Below the pieces are notes generated by a model that ran no database searches, was not told the DNA's origin, and was given only the letters and a program-made list of their open reading frames with translations. Positions 14,982 through 23,699 of a stretch of DNA of 25,283 nucleotides are shown in pieces. Numbering within the stretch: the stretch's first letter is position 1; the number at the start of each line of letters is the position of its first letter. This stretch comes from JBHAEC01 sp041855385 (GTDB lineage: Bacteria > Bacillota > Negativicutes > Veillonellales > Veillonellaceae): the NCBI GenBank assembly GCA_041855385.1, contig JBHAEC010000050.1, positions 1 through 25,283 of the forward strand. Direction: 5' to 3'. A program made the position numbers and the translations under genes.

Positions 14982-15431
14982 ATGGAAAAGGTTCGTATTG
15001 CTATAGGTAGCGATCATGGCGGATTTCATCTAAAGGAAGATATTAAGAAATACTTAGAGGAATTGGGGGTCAGTTATAAGGATTTTGGCACCTTTACAGA
15101 GGATTCGATAGACTATCCGGATATTGCGGAAACGGTAAGCCGAGCTGTGTTGACGGAGCAGGCTGAGCGTGGTATTTTGCTTTGCGGTACCGGAATTGGT
15201 ATCGGTATAGCGGCAAATAAAATAAAAGGTATACGTGCAGCACTTTGTCATGATGCATTTTCGGCAAAGTTTTCCAGAGCTCACAATGATGCCAATATTT
15301 TGACTATGGGAGAGCGAGTAATCGGCAAGGGATTGGCTAGAGAAATTGTTGGCATTTGGCTTTCTTCTGAATTTGAAGGAAGCCGCCACAGAAGACGGGT
15401 AGAAAAAATTCATGCTCTTGAGACAAAATAA
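14982..15431 (+). CDS. rpiB: Ribose-5-phosphate isomerase B
   Basis: Interconverts ribose-5-phosphate and ribulose-5-phosphate in the non-oxidative pentose phosphate pathway. The 149-residue product has AIGSDHGGFHLK at 7-18, DFGTF and DSIDYPDIA at 34-49, the catalytic C68 in LLCGTGIGIGIAANK and the phosphate-binding GSRHRRRV near the end. These match the RpiB/LacAB family, with residues expected for RpiB. GGAGG at 14971-14975 is 6 bases before the ATG. It is separated from the phosphatase gene by 83 bases without a convincing terminator or promoter and precedes glyA by 75 bases, the same order as in B. subtilis. Confidence 0.95.
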   Translation: MEKVRIAIGSDHGGFHLKEDIKKYLEELGVSYKDFGTFTEDSIDYPDIAETVSRAVLTEQAERGILLCGTGIGIGIAANKIKGIRAALCHDAFSAKFSRAHNDANILTMGERVIGKGLAREIVGIWLSSEFEGSRHRRRVEKIHALETK

Positions 15432-15506
15432 ATGGGATATATAGTTACGATGTAATACATTAAAAGAGGATTATGAAAACTGTAAAATCAATGAGGAGGA
15501 TGTACC

Positions 15507-16739
15507 ATGGATATTTTAAAAAAGTTGGACCCGCAAGTTGCCGAAGCGATAGCTTCTGAGCTAGGAAGACAGAGAAATAAACTGGAAATGATTGCATCAG
15601 AAAACTTTGTCAGTCCCGCAGTTATGGAAGCGCAAGGGTCTATTTTGACAAATAAATACGCGGAAGGCTATCCGGGAAAACGCTATTATGGTGGCTGTGA
15701 GTATGTGGATGTGGTAGAAGCATTGGCGATTGAACGTGCAAAAGAACTATTTGGTGCAGAGCATGCAAATGTGCAACCTCATTCGGGATCCCAAGCGAAT
15801 TTTGGAGTCTATTTTGCACTTTTGAAGCCGGGAGATACTATTATGGGGATGAACTTGTCTCATGGAGGACATTTAACGCACGGTTCGCCGGTAAATGTAT
15901 CCGGCACATATTTCAATGTTATCCCTTACGGTGTTGATGAAGAGACTGAACGCATTGACTACGATGAAATGCGACGTATTGCTCTTGAATCTAAGCCTAA
16001 AATGATGATTGCCGGAGGCAGTGCGTATGCCAGAACGATTGATTTCGAAAGGATAGCGGATATTGCAAAAGAAGTAAATGCTATTTTTATGGTCGATATG
16101 GCACACTTTGCCGGGCTTGTAGCGGCAGGGTTGCACCCTAATCCATGTGAGTATGCGGATATTGTTACTACTACTACCCATAAAACGCTAAGAGGCCCCA
16201 GAGGAGGCTTAATCCTTTGCAAAGAAGAATACGCGAAAGCTGTTGACAAGGCGATTTTCCCCGGGATTCAAGGTGGGCCCCTCATGCATGTTATTGCAGC
16301 TAAGGCGGTGGCTTTTGGAGAGGCCTTAAAACCGGAATTTAAAGAATATGCCAAGAAGGTTGTGGAGAATGCAAAGGCTCTAGCTCAGGCATTGCAGGAA
16401 GAAGGACTTAAAATTGTTTCCGGAGGAACGGATACTCATGTTATGTTGGTAGATGTAAGAAGTAGGGGATTAACGGGAAAAGAAGCGGAATTCATTCTTG
16501 ATGAGGTGGGTATTACTTGTAATAAAAATACAATTCCTTTTGATCCGACCAGCCCTTTCGTAACGAGTGGAATTCGCTTGGGTACGCCTGCGTTGACGAC
16601 AAGGGGATTGGGTGTAGAGGACATGAAAGAGATTGCCAATATTATTGCTTTTGTTCTTACACACCATCAAGACGACAGAGCTAAAGAAAATGCAAAAGCC
16701 AGAGTGGCAGTACTCTGTGAAAAGTATCCCTTATATTAA
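15507..16739 (+). CDS. glyA: Serine hydroxymethyltransferase
   Basis: PLP enzyme converting serine and tetrahydrofolate to glycine and methylene-tetrahydrofolate, the main one-carbon source. The 410-residue length is normal. Visible motifs: MIASENFVSPAV at 28-39, YPGKRYYGGCEYVD at 55-68, PHSGSQAN at 91-98, VDMAHFAGLVAAGLHPNP at 196-213 and the PLP lysine K226 in TTTTHKTLRGPRGG. All are canonical. AGGAGG at 15493-15498 lies 8 bases before the ATG. No riboswitch or attenuator is visible in the 75 bases upstream, and no terminator follows. Confidence 0.98.
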   Translation: MDILKKLDPQVAEAIASELGRQRNKLEMIASENFVSPAVMEAQGSILTNKYAEGYPGKRYYGGCEYVDVVEALAIERAKELFGAEHANVQPHSGSQANFGVYFALLKPGDTIMGMNLSHGGHLTHGSPVNVSGTYFNVIPYGVDEETERIDYDEMRRIALESKPKMMIAGGSAYARTIDFERIADIAKEVNAIFMVDMAHFAGLVAAGLHPNPCEYADIVTTTTHKTLRGPRGGLILCKEEYAKAVDKAIFPGIQGGPLMHVIAAKAVAFGEALKPEFKEYAKKVVENAKALAQALQEEGLKIVSGGTDTHVMLVDVRSRGLTGKEAEFILDEVGITCNKNTIPFDPTSPFVTSGIRLGTPALTTRGLGVEDMKEIANIIAFVLTHHQDDRAKENAKARVAVLCEKYPLY

Positions 16740-16767
16740 TTTTTCTCGCCCCATTCAAAAGAAAATA

Positions 16768-16776
16768 TGATAAAAT
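16768..16776 (+). promoter_or_regulatory. Extended -10 element upstream of upp
   Basis: TGATAAAAT (TAAAAT at 16771-16776) in the 78-base gap between glyA and upp; no clear -35. Transcription would start near 16783. It could drive upp and the following glycolytic genes. Confidence 0.4.
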
Positions 16777-16817
16777 AAAGGAAGAATAATATACCAGCAT
16801 AGGAGGCAGTTAACAAT

Positions 16818-17444
16818 ATGAATGTAAATGTAATGGATCACCCGTTGATTCAGCATAAGGTAACTCTTATTCGTAGTGTAGATACGGGCTCTAAAGAGTT
16901 TAGAGAGCTTTTGGAAGAAATCACATTATTGATGGGCTATGAGATAACTCGTGATTTACCCATGGAAGATGTAGAAGTACAAACTCCTCTCATGAAAATG
17001 ACGGGTAAACAGATAGCGGGAAAGAAATTGGCTATTATTCCCGTTCTTCGTGCAGGCCTTGGCATGGTAAACGGTATGTTGAGCTTAATGCCGATGGCGA
17101 AAGTCGGACATATCGGACTTTATCGGGATCCCGAAACTTTGCAGCCTGTGGAATACTATTGCAAATTACCTAGCGATTTACAAGAGCGTGAAATTATTGT
17201 CGTTGATCCTATGTTGGCTACGGGCGGTAGCGCTTCGGCGGCCATAACGCTTCTAAAAGAAAAAGGAGCCAAGAATGTTCGCCTCATGTGCTTGGTAGCA
17301 GCACCCGAAGGCGTACAAGTGGTGAACGAAGATCACCCGGATGTTCGTATTTATGTAGCGGCGTTGGATGAGGGATTAAATGATCATGGATATATTTTAC
17401 CGGGCTTAGGAGATGCGGGGGATCGCATTTTTGGGACCAAATAA
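16818..17444 (+). CDS. upp: Uracil phosphoribosyltransferase
   Basis: Pyrimidine salvage enzyme making UMP from uracil and PRPP. The 208-residue product is full length with NVMDHPLIQHKVTLIR at the start, the flexible-loop region KLAIIPVLRAGLGMV, the PRPP-binding VVDPMLATGGSASAAI and the uracil-binding end GYILPGLGDAGDRIFGT. All hallmarks are intact. AGGAGG at 16801-16806 lies 11 bases before the ATG. The glyA-upp order is shared with B. subtilis. The next gene, gap, begins only 36 bases later with no terminator, so upp is probably cotranscribed with the glycolytic genes. Confidence 0.97.
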   Translation: MNVNVMDHPLIQHKVTLIRSVDTGSKEFRELLEEITLLMGYEITRDLPMEDVEVQTPLMKMTGKQIAGKKLAIIPVLRAGLGMVNGMLSLMPMAKVGHIGLYRDPETLQPVEYYCKLPSDLQEREIIVVDPMLATGGSASAAITLLKEKGAKNVRLMCLVAAPEGVQVVNEDHPDVRIYVAALDEGLNDHGYILPGLGDAGDRIFGTK

Positions 17445-17480
17445 TATTTTTTATTACCTTATTGACAGGAGGATGTTGTT

Positions 17481-18488
17481 ATGGCAGTAAAACTAGGAAT
17501 TAATGGGTTTGGTCGAATTGGTAAATGTGTTATGCGTGCAGCATTAAATAATCCGGATGTTGAGATTGTGGCTATCAATGATTTGGGCAATCCAGAGCAC
17601 ACAGCGGTGCTGTTTAAATATGATTCCGTGCACGGTAATTTGGATATGGATGTAAAGCGTGAAGGTGATTATTTGTATGTGGACGGCAAAAAAGTACGTG
17701 TTTTCAGCCAAGCTAATCCTGCGGATATTCCATGGGAAGAAGAAGGCGTAGAGATTGTTGCGGAATGTACGGGGCGTTTCCGTGACCATAAAACCGCATC
17801 TGCCCATCTTGGCGGAACGGTTAAGAAGGTTATTATTTCCGCACCGGCAAAAGATGAAGATATTACTATTGTTTTAGGCGTTAACGAAGATAAATACATT
17901 CCAGAAAAACATCACATTATTTCCAATGCCAGCTGCACAACTAACTGTTTAGCACCATTTGCTAAGGTTTTAATGGATAATTTCGGTTTGAAACGCGGTC
18001 TTATGACTACTGTTCATTCCTATACGAATGATCAGCGCTTGCTCGACACTCCTCACGAAGATTTGCGTCGTGCAAGAGCGGCGGCTGAATCTATTATTCC
18101 TACTACTACGGGAGCGGCAAAAGCTGTAGCTCTGGTAATTCCGGAATTAAAGGGCAAATTAAACGGCTTTGCATTACGCGTACCAACGCCTAATGTTTCC
18201 GTTACAGATCTAGTAGCAGAGCTTGAAAAAGAGGTAACGGCTGAAGAAGTCAATGCAGCACTCCGTAAGGCGTCAGAGGGGCCTCTAAAAGGGATTCTTG
18301 GGGTATCCGATTTACCTTTGGTATCCAGAGACTTCAACGGAGATCCTCGCAGTTCAATAGTGGATGCTGATCTTACGATGGTGATGGAAGGTAATCTTGT
18401 AAAAGTAGTATCCTGGTATGATAATGAGTGGGGATACTCTAATCGTGTAGTAGATTTGGCAAAGTATATCGCATCAAAAGGTTTATAA
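17481..18488 (+). CDS. gap: Glyceraldehyde-3-phosphate dehydrogenase, NAD-type
   Basis: Glycolytic enzyme oxidising and phosphorylating glyceraldehyde-3-phosphate. The 335-residue product has the Rossmann GINGFGRIGK at 6-15, D34 in INDL, which favours NAD over NADP, the catalytic C152 in SNASCTTNCLAPF and H179 in TTVHSYTNDQ, and the C-terminal SWYDNEWGYSNRVVDL. It is a standard catabolic GapA type. AGGAGG at 17467-17472 precedes the ATG by 8 bases. It leads the block gap-pgk-tpiA-gpmI-eno. No CggR-type regulator gene lies upstream, unlike in Bacillus; upp is there instead. Confidence 0.98.
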   Translation: MAVKLGINGFGRIGKCVMRAALNNPDVEIVAINDLGNPEHTAVLFKYDSVHGNLDMDVKREGDYLYVDGKKVRVFSQANPADIPWEEEGVEIVAECTGRFRDHKTASAHLGGTVKKVIISAPAKDEDITIVLGVNEDKYIPEKHHIISNASCTTNCLAPFAKVLMDNFGLKRGLMTTVHSYTNDQRLLDTPHEDLRRARAAAESIIPTTTGAAKAVALVIPELKGKLNGFALRVPTPNVSVTDLVAELEKEVTAEEVNAALRKASEGPLKGILGVSDLPLVSRDFNGDPRSSIVDADLTMVMEGNLVKVVSWYDNEWGYSNRVVDLAKYIASKGL

Positions 18489-18496
18489 TAAAAGAA

Positions 18497-18520
18497 AGGG
18501 GCTGCCATAGGGTAGTCCCT
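18497..18520 (+). other. Hairpin between gap and pgk
   Basis: AGGGGCTGCC (18497-18506) can pair with GGTAGTCCCT (18511-18520) around an ATAG loop, a 10-base stem with two G-T pairs. The following ATTTCT is a poor T-run, so this may be a partial terminator, RNA-stabilising or processing structure rather than a full stop. Confidence 0.55.
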
Positions 18521-18564
18521 ATTTCTAGTGCTATGTATTTACCTAAAGATGGAGTGTGATAATA

Positions 18565-19749
18565 ATGGCGAAAAAGACGATAGAGCAGCTTCCTGTAGAT
18601 GGGAAGAGGGTATTTGTGCGTGTGGATTACAATGTCCCTTTAGATAAAGAGGGGAAAATTACAGATGATACTCGCATTCGTGCCACATTGCCCACCATTA
18701 ATTATTTGCTTGGCAAAGGAGCTAAACTTATTTTGGCATCCCATTTGGGACGCCCCAAGGGTGAAATTAAGCCGGAGTTTTCCTTAGGGCCTTGTGCAAA
18801 GCGACTTAGCGAAATGCTGGGAAAACCGGTTACCTTATTGCCTGATTGTGTCGGGGAAGAGGTAAAAACGGCAGTGAATGCTATGGAAGAAGGAGATATT
18901 GTATTACTGGAAAATCTTCGGTTCCATAAAGGAGAAGAAAAAAATGACCCTTTATTTTCCAAGGCTTTAGGAGAGTTGGCAGAATATGGTGTTAACGATG
19001 CCTTTGGCGTTTCCCATCGTGCCCATGCTTCCGTAGAAGGGATTACTGCGTATCTTCCTATGGTAGCGGGATATTTGCTGGAAAAAGAAATAAAATTTGT
19101 CGGTGGTGCGGTAGAAAATCCGAAACATCCCTTTGCAGCCATTATCGGCGGAGCTAAAGTAAGTGACAAGATTGAAGTCATCGCAAATCTTTTGACTAAA
19201 GCGGATGTACTCATTATCGGTGGCGGCATGGCCAACACTTTTTTGGCAGCTCAAGGATATGAAACAGGTGCATCTTTGGTTGAAGCCGATAAAATTGAAT
19301 TGGCAAAAGAACTTATGCGAAAGGCAAAGGAGCTGGGGACTACTCTGTTACTGCCTACCGATGTAGTTGTCGCAGACTCTTTCAGTAATGACGCAAACTA
19401 CAAAGTGGTTAAGGCCAATGAGATTGAACCGGGTTGGATGGCTCTTGATATCGGTCCGGAAAGTTATGCATCGTTTGCAAAAGCTATTGCTCCTATGAAG
19501 ATGATTGTTTGGAACGGACCTATGGGAGTTTTTGAAATGTCTAATTATGCTACGGGAACCAATAAGGTAGCGGAGGCGGTAGCTAATGCAAAAGCCGTTA
19601 CCATAGTAGGCGGAGGTGACTCCATTTCCGCTATTGAGAAAAGCGGATTAGCGAGCAAAATTACCCATATCTCTACCGGAGGAGGCGCATCCCTTGAATA
19701 TTTAGAAGGGAAGATACTGCCGGGCATAGCTGCTCTGGAAGAGGTTTAG
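18565..19749 (+). CDS. pgk: Phosphoglycerate kinase
   Basis: Transfers phosphate from 1,3-bisphosphoglycerate to ADP. The 394-residue product shows RVDYNVPL at 19-26, ASHLGRPKGE in the substrate-binding basic patch, LLENLRFHKGEEKNDP, the FGVSHRAHAS segment, AIIGGAKVSDKI, WNGPMGVFE and the nucleotide-loop TIVGGGDSISA. It is complete. ATG 18565 is preferred because GGAG at 18551-18554 is 10 bases before it; a GTG at 18556 is too close to that site. It is 76 bases from gap, with a hairpin between, and 9 bases from tpiA. Confidence 0.97.
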   Translation: MAKKTIEQLPVDGKRVFVRVDYNVPLDKEGKITDDTRIRATLPTINYLLGKGAKLILASHLGRPKGEIKPEFSLGPCAKRLSEMLGKPVTLLPDCVGEEVKTAVNAMEEGDIVLLENLRFHKGEEKNDPLFSKALGELAEYGVNDAFGVSHRAHASVEGITAYLPMVAGYLLEKEIKFVGGAVENPKHPFAAIIGGAKVSDKIEVIANLLTKADVLIIGGGMANTFLAAQGYETGASLVEADKIELAKELMRKAKELGTTLLLPTDVVVADSFSNDANYKVVKANEIEPGWMALDIGPESYASFAKAIAPMKMIVWNGPMGVFEMSNYATGTNKVAEAVANAKAVTIVGGGDSISAIEKSGLASKITHISTGGGASLEYLEGKILPGIAALEEV

Positions 19750-19758
19750 GAGGATTAC

Positions 19759-20517
19759 ATGAGAAGACAAATTATAGCAGGGAACTGGAAAATGCATAAT
19801 ACGGTGGAAGAATCACTGGCTTTAGTAAAGGAGCTTGCCGAATCAATTTCCGCAGAGGAACAGACAGAAATTGCAGTTTGCCCTCCTTTTACCGCATTAT
19901 ATGCAGTGAGCGAGATGTTAAAGAGCTATAGTCATGTTTCTTTAGCTGCCCAGAATATGCATTTTGAAGAGAAGGGGGCCTTTACAGGAGAGGTTTCTCC
20001 GGTGATGTTAAAAGAACTGAATTGTAAATATGTTATCATCGGACATTCCGAGCGAAGAGAATACTTTGGGGAGACCGACGAAACGGTTAATAAAAAGGTA
20101 AAAGCTGCTTTTAAATATGGTATTACACCAATTATGTGTGTGGGAGAGACTTTGGATCAAAGAGAAGCGGGAGAAACGGAAAAGCATATCCAAAAGCAAG
20201 TAAGAGAAGGCATAAAAGGGCTCTCACAGGACGAGGTGGGACAATTATTGATTGCCTATGAACCGATTTGGGCGATTGGTACGGGTAGAACTGCAACAGC
20301 AGAACAGGCAAATGAAATATGTGAACTTATTCGTGTTACTGTAGCCGAAATTTATGGAAACGACAGGGCAGAGCAAATACGAATTCAATATGGGGGAAGC
20401 GTTAAAGGAGAAAACAGCAAAGAAATCTTAGGGCAAACGCATATTGACGGTGCTTTGGTCGGCGGGGCATCCTTGAAGGCGGAAACCTTCATTCCTATTA
20501 TTCAAGGAGCAAAATAG
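19759..20517 (+). CDS. tpiA: Triosephosphate isomerase
   Basis: Interconverts dihydroxyacetone phosphate and glyceraldehyde-3-phosphate. The 252-residue barrel protein has all active-site residues: K11 in AGNWKMH, H96 in IIGHSERREYFGE, E168 in AYEPIWAIGTG, and the phosphate-binding IQYGGSVK and DGALVGGASL at the end. AGGAGG at 19748-19753 overlaps the stop codon of pgk and lies 5 bases before the ATG, so the two genes are probably coupled in translation. Confidence 0.98.
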   Translation: MRRQIIAGNWKMHNTVEESLALVKELAESISAEEQTEIAVCPPFTALYAVSEMLKSYSHVSLAAQNMHFEEKGAFTGEVSPVMLKELNCKYVIIGHSERREYFGETDETVNKKVKAAFKYGITPIMCVGETLDQREAGETEKHIQKQVREGIKGLSQDEVGQLLIAYEPIWAIGTGRTATAEQANEICELIRVTVAEIYGNDRAEQIRIQYGGSVKGENSKEILGQTHIDGALVGGASLKAETFIPIIQGAK

Positions 20518-20577
20518 GACGATAATCTTATGCAGGGAGTATATGCTTACTTAAGATGGTATGGAAAGTGCATATGT

Positions 20578-20584
20578 AGAGAGG
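20578..20584 (+). promoter_or_regulatory. Ribosome binding site deciding the gpmI start
   Basis: AGAGAGG is 6 bases before ATG 20591 and lies downstream of the alternative ATG at 20561, so it supports the shorter 512-residue product. Confidence 0.65.
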
Positions 20585-20590
20585 ATTAGA

Positions 20591-22129
20591 ATGGCAAAGC
20601 TTACATCACCGGTTATGCTCATGATTCTTGACGGTTTTGGTTTAGGTGATCCGAAAGACACTACTAATGCCGTGGAACAGGGTAAGCCAAAAAACTTTTT
20701 TCTTTTACGGGAAATGTACCCCTATACAGAATTAGTGACATCCGGACTATCTGTGGGACTTCCGGAAGGTCAGATGGGAAACTCTGAGGTAGGGCATCTT
20801 AATTTGGGTAGTGGACGAGTAGTCTATCAAGAGTTAACACGTATCACAAAAGATATTGAAGAAGGCGTGTTTTTTTCCAATCCGGTAGTCAAGGAAGCCA
20901 TGGATAAATCAAAAGGACATGCTCTCCACCTGATCGGCCTCATTTCCGACGGTGGCGTTCACAGCCATATGGATCACGCTAAGGCACTGCTAAAAGAAGC
21001 AAAGGAGCAGGGATTAAAAGAGGTATATCTTCATGCTCTTTTAGACGGCCGAGATGTCCCTCCGAAAAGTGCGGAAGTATTTCTCGATGACATGGAATCC
21101 TACATGAAAGAACTTGGCATTGGGAAAATCGCAACTATAAGCGGACGATACTACGGTATGGATCGAGATAAGCGCTGGGAGCGCGTAGAGAAAGCATATC
21201 AAGCCATTGTAGATGGTAAAGGGATAGCAGGGAGCGATGCAAAAAGTGCCCTGATGGCAGCATATGACCGGGGAGAAACAGATGAATTTGTTCAGCCTAC
21301 AGTCATTATTAAAGAGGGTCATATCAATGCTAATGATACGGTTATATTCTTTAATTTTAGACCGGATCGAGCGCGTCAATTAACATCAGCACTGACACTT
21401 CGTGATTTTTCCGGATTTCCTCGGGCAAAAGGATTACTTCCACTCCATTTTGTTACGATGACAAAATACGAAGATGATTTGCCTGTGCGTATTATTTATG
21501 AAAAAGAAACATTAACACAGACATTGGGGCAGGTTGTGGCGGAGCATGGATATAGGCAATTGCGGATTGCCGAAACGGAAAAATATGCACACGTAACCTA
21601 TTTCTTTAATGGTGGAGAAGAAGTTCCTTTTTCAGGAGAAGACCGCATATTGGTGCCTTCGCCGAAGGTACCGACTTACGATTTGCAGCCCGAAATGAGT
21701 GCTTATGAAGTAACCGATAAAGTAATAGAGGCAATTCGCTCCGGCAGATATGATATGATAATTCTTAATTTTGCCAATGCAGATATGGTTGGCCATACCG
21801 GTGTTTTTGAGGCCGCTAAGAAGGCCGTTTCCGTCGTAGATGAATGTGTAGGAAGAATCGTGCGAGAATTCCGAAATCATGGAGGGCACTTACTTATTAC
21901 TGCAGATCACGGCAATGCGGAAGAGATGGTTGACCATGTCGCGGGGGTTCCTCATACGGCACATACTACCAATTCGGTACCTCTTATATTAGTAAGTGAA
22001 GTGTATCGCAAGTATAGTCTGAAACCGGGGCGTCTTTGTGATATTGCGCCCACCATGCTTGAGCTGGCGGGGATAGAAAAACCGGAAGAAATGACGGGAG
22101 AAAGCTTATTAGTGAGCTCCGGAGCCTAA
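20591..22129 (+). CDS. gpmI: 2,3-bisphosphoglycerate-independent phosphoglycerate mutase
   Basis: Manganese-dependent mutase converting 3- to 2-phosphoglycerate. The 512-residue size is typical. Visible: metal-binding D14 in LMILDGFGLGD, the phosphoserine S65 in QMGNSEVGHLNLGSGR, LISDGGVHSHMDH, LDGRDVPPKSA, FFNFRPDRARQLT, FANADMVGHTG and TADHGNAEEM supplying further metal ligands, and the late HTTNSVPLILV. It belongs to the alkaline phosphatase superfamily. The start at 20591 has AGAGAGG at 20578-20584 six bases before it and matches family N-termini; an ATG at 20561 would add ten residues with no good site. It lies between tpiA and eno in the glycolytic block. Confidence 0.97.
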   Translation: MAKLTSPVMLMILDGFGLGDPKDTTNAVEQGKPKNFFLLREMYPYTELVTSGLSVGLPEGQMGNSEVGHLNLGSGRVVYQELTRITKDIEEGVFFSNPVVKEAMDKSKGHALHLIGLISDGGVHSHMDHAKALLKEAKEQGLKEVYLHALLDGRDVPPKSAEVFLDDMESYMKELGIGKIATISGRYYGMDRDKRWERVEKAYQAIVDGKGIAGSDAKSALMAAYDRGETDEFVQPTVIIKEGHINANDTVIFFNFRPDRARQLTSALTLRDFSGFPRAKGLLPLHFVTMTKYEDDLPVRIIYEKETLTQTLGQVVAEHGYRQLRIAETEKYAHVTYFFNGGEEVPFSGEDRILVPSPKVPTYDLQPEMSAYEVTDKVIEAIRSGRYDMIILNFANADMVGHTGVFEAAKKAVSVVDECVGRIVREFRNHGGHLLITADHGNAEEMVDHVAGVPHTAHTTNSVPLILVSEVYRKYSLKPGRLCDIAPTMLELAGIEKPEEMTGESLLVSSGA

Positions 22130-22217
22130 AGTGTTATTAAAGCAGATTTATATTTCTTTGAAATAGTTTTTTCTTAAGAAGAGTTAGGAAGAATGATTAT
22201 ATAAAGGAGAAGATGAA

Positions 22218-23504
22218 ATGCCAATCATTACAGATGTATATGCAAGAGAAATTTTAGATTCTCGAGGAAATCCGACAGTGGAAGTGGAGGTTGTACTTGA
22301 AGATGGAACTTATGCACGTGCAGCGGTGCCTTCCGGTGCTTCGACAGGCATGTTTGAAGCGGTAGAACTCCGTGATGGCGACAGAGATCGTTATTTAGGA
22401 AAAGGGGTAGAAAATGCCGTAGATAATGTAAATACGCTCATTGGACCTGCTATTGTCGGTATTGATGCTTCTGAGCAAGTGCTGATCGATCGCATTATGA
22501 TTGAAATGGACGGTACAAAAAACAAAGGAAAATTAGGTGCCAACGCTATTTTGGGTGTTTCCATGGCAGTAGCCAAGGCGGCCGCGGCCTCTCTGGGGTT
22601 GCCGCTGTTTCAATATCTCGGAGGGGTTAACAGCAAAGAACTTCCCGTTCCTATGATGAATATCCTTAACGGAGGAGCTCATGCGGATAATAATGTAGAC
22701 ATCCAAGAGTTTATGATTATGCCTGTAGGGGCGGGATCCTTTAAAGAGGCACTTCGCATGTGTGCTGAAACATATCATACGCTGAAAACTGTGTTAAAAG
22801 AAAAAGGCCTTGCTACAGGGGTAGGCGATGAAGGAGGATTTGCGCCTAATTTAGGATCCAATGAAGAGGCTTTGGAAGTTATTATGGAAGCGATTGTCAA
22901 GGCGGGGTATAAGCCGGGGGAAGACATGATGCTCGCCATTGATGCAGCTTCTTCGGAGTTTTATAAGGATGGAAAATACCATTTATCAGGAGAAGGGAAG
23001 GTAAAAACTTCGGCTGAAATGGTAGAGTTCTATTCTTATTTGGTAGAAAAATATCCCATTATTTCCATCGAAGATGGGCTGGCGGAAGACGATTGGGAAG
23101 GGTGGAAGCTTCTTACGGAAACAATCGGGAAGAAGGTTCAGTTGGTAGGAGATGATCTTTTTGTTACTAATACGGAACGCTTAAGCCGAGGCATTAAGAA
23201 TAATACCGCTAATTCTATCTTGATTAAGGTAAATCAAATAGGAAGCTTAACCGAGACATTTGATGCCATCGAAATGGCGAAACGTGCGGGCTATACCTGC
23301 GTAATTTCTCACCGTTCGGGAGAAACGGAAGATGCAACTATTGCAGATATTGCCGTAGCAGTAAATGCAGGTCAAATTAAAACGGGAGCACCGGCAAGAA
23401 GTGAACGGGTAGCTAAATATAATCAGCTTCTTCGTATCGAGGACATGTTGGACGAAACTGCACAATATCGAGGGCTTGATGTTTTTTACAATGTGAAGAG
23501 ATAA
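22218..23504 (+). CDS. eno: Enolase (phosphopyruvate hydratase)
   Basis: Dehydrates 2-phosphoglycerate to PEP. The 428-residue product is complete: EILDSRGNPTVEVEV at the N-terminus, the mobile loop SGASTG at 39-44, GVGDEGGFAP with catalytic E205, metal ligands D242, E285 and D312 (IDAAS, SIEDG, GDDLF), catalytic K337 in ILIKVNQIGSLTET, and HRSGETEDATIADIAVA. AAAGGAG before the ATG serves as ribosome site. It is the last gene of the glycolytic block: a strong terminator begins 16 bases after the stop codon. The 88 bases before it show no convincing promoter. Confidence 0.98.
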   Translation: MPIITDVYAREILDSRGNPTVEVEVVLEDGTYARAAVPSGASTGMFEAVELRDGDRDRYLGKGVENAVDNVNTLIGPAIVGIDASEQVLIDRIMIEMDGTKNKGKLGANAILGVSMAVAKAAAASLGLPLFQYLGGVNSKELPVPMMNILNGGAHADNNVDIQEFMIMPVGAGSFKEALRMCAETYHTLKTVLKEKGLATGVGDEGGFAPNLGSNEEALEVIMEAIVKAGYKPGEDMMLAIDAASSEFYKDGKYHLSGEGKVKTSAEMVEFYSYLVEKYPIISIEDGLAEDDWEGWKLLTETIGKKVQLVGDDLFVTNTERLSRGIKNNTANSILIKVNQIGSLTETFDAIEMAKRAGYTCVISHRSGETEDATIADIAVAVNAGQIKTGAPARSERVAKYNQLLRIEDMLDETAQYRGLDVFYNVKR

Positions 23505-23520
23505 AAGAAAAATTATTGAG

Positions 23521-23559
23521 AGGGCTTCATAAATTCATGTATTTGTGAAGCTCTTTTTT
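23521..23559 (+). terminator. Strong intrinsic terminator after eno
   Basis: AGGGCTTCATAAAT (23521-23534) pairs with ATTTGTGAAGCTCT (23541-23554), 14 bases with two G-T pairs, around a TCATGT loop and followed by six T. It closes the glycolytic transcript. Confidence 0.9.
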
Positions 23560-23598
23560 GTTTACCTGGAGGAAGATGCTATTACCTAAAAACTCTTT

Positions 23599-23615
23599 AT
23601 ATTGTATACATAAGT
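23599..23615 (-). promoter_or_regulatory. Candidate operator: 17-base motif with TGTATACA core, copy 2
   Basis: Read on the minus strand this is ACTTATGTATACAATAT, one base different from 5648-5664. The palindromic core TGTATACA is at 23603-23610. It lies 29 bases before the predicted -35 of pyruvate carboxylase, between the eno terminator and the promoter. Confidence 0.4.
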
Positions 23616-23644
23616 CCAATTTATTGAAAAAAGAGGATAAACCT

Positions 23645-23672
23645 TCTACAATAGTGGATAACATGGTATAAA
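23645..23672 (+). promoter_or_regulatory. Promoter for pyruvate carboxylase
   Basis: TATAAA (23667-23672) preceded by TGG gives an extended -10; TCTACA (23645-23650, 4 of 6) is 16 bases upstream. Transcription would start near 23679, leaving about 21 bases of leader that include the AGGAG site. Confidence 0.5.
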
Positions 23673-23699
23673 ATATATAAAACATAGGAGTGGAGCGAA

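Noticed and set aside
15460..15488. TTAAAA-17-TAAAAT promoter-like pair before glyA
   Set aside because: The predicted start near 15494 falls in the glyA ribosome site; rpiB-glyA readthrough is more plausible.
17462..17467. Perfect TTGACA just before gap
   Set aside because: It overlaps the AGGAGG ribosome site of gap, and a -10 at 17 bases would fall inside the coding region with no TATAAT-like match. Treated as chance.
18702..19238. Minus-strand open frame of 178 codons opposite pgk
   Set aside because: It lies fully inside a clear pgk gene and its translation shows no recognisable domain or start signal.
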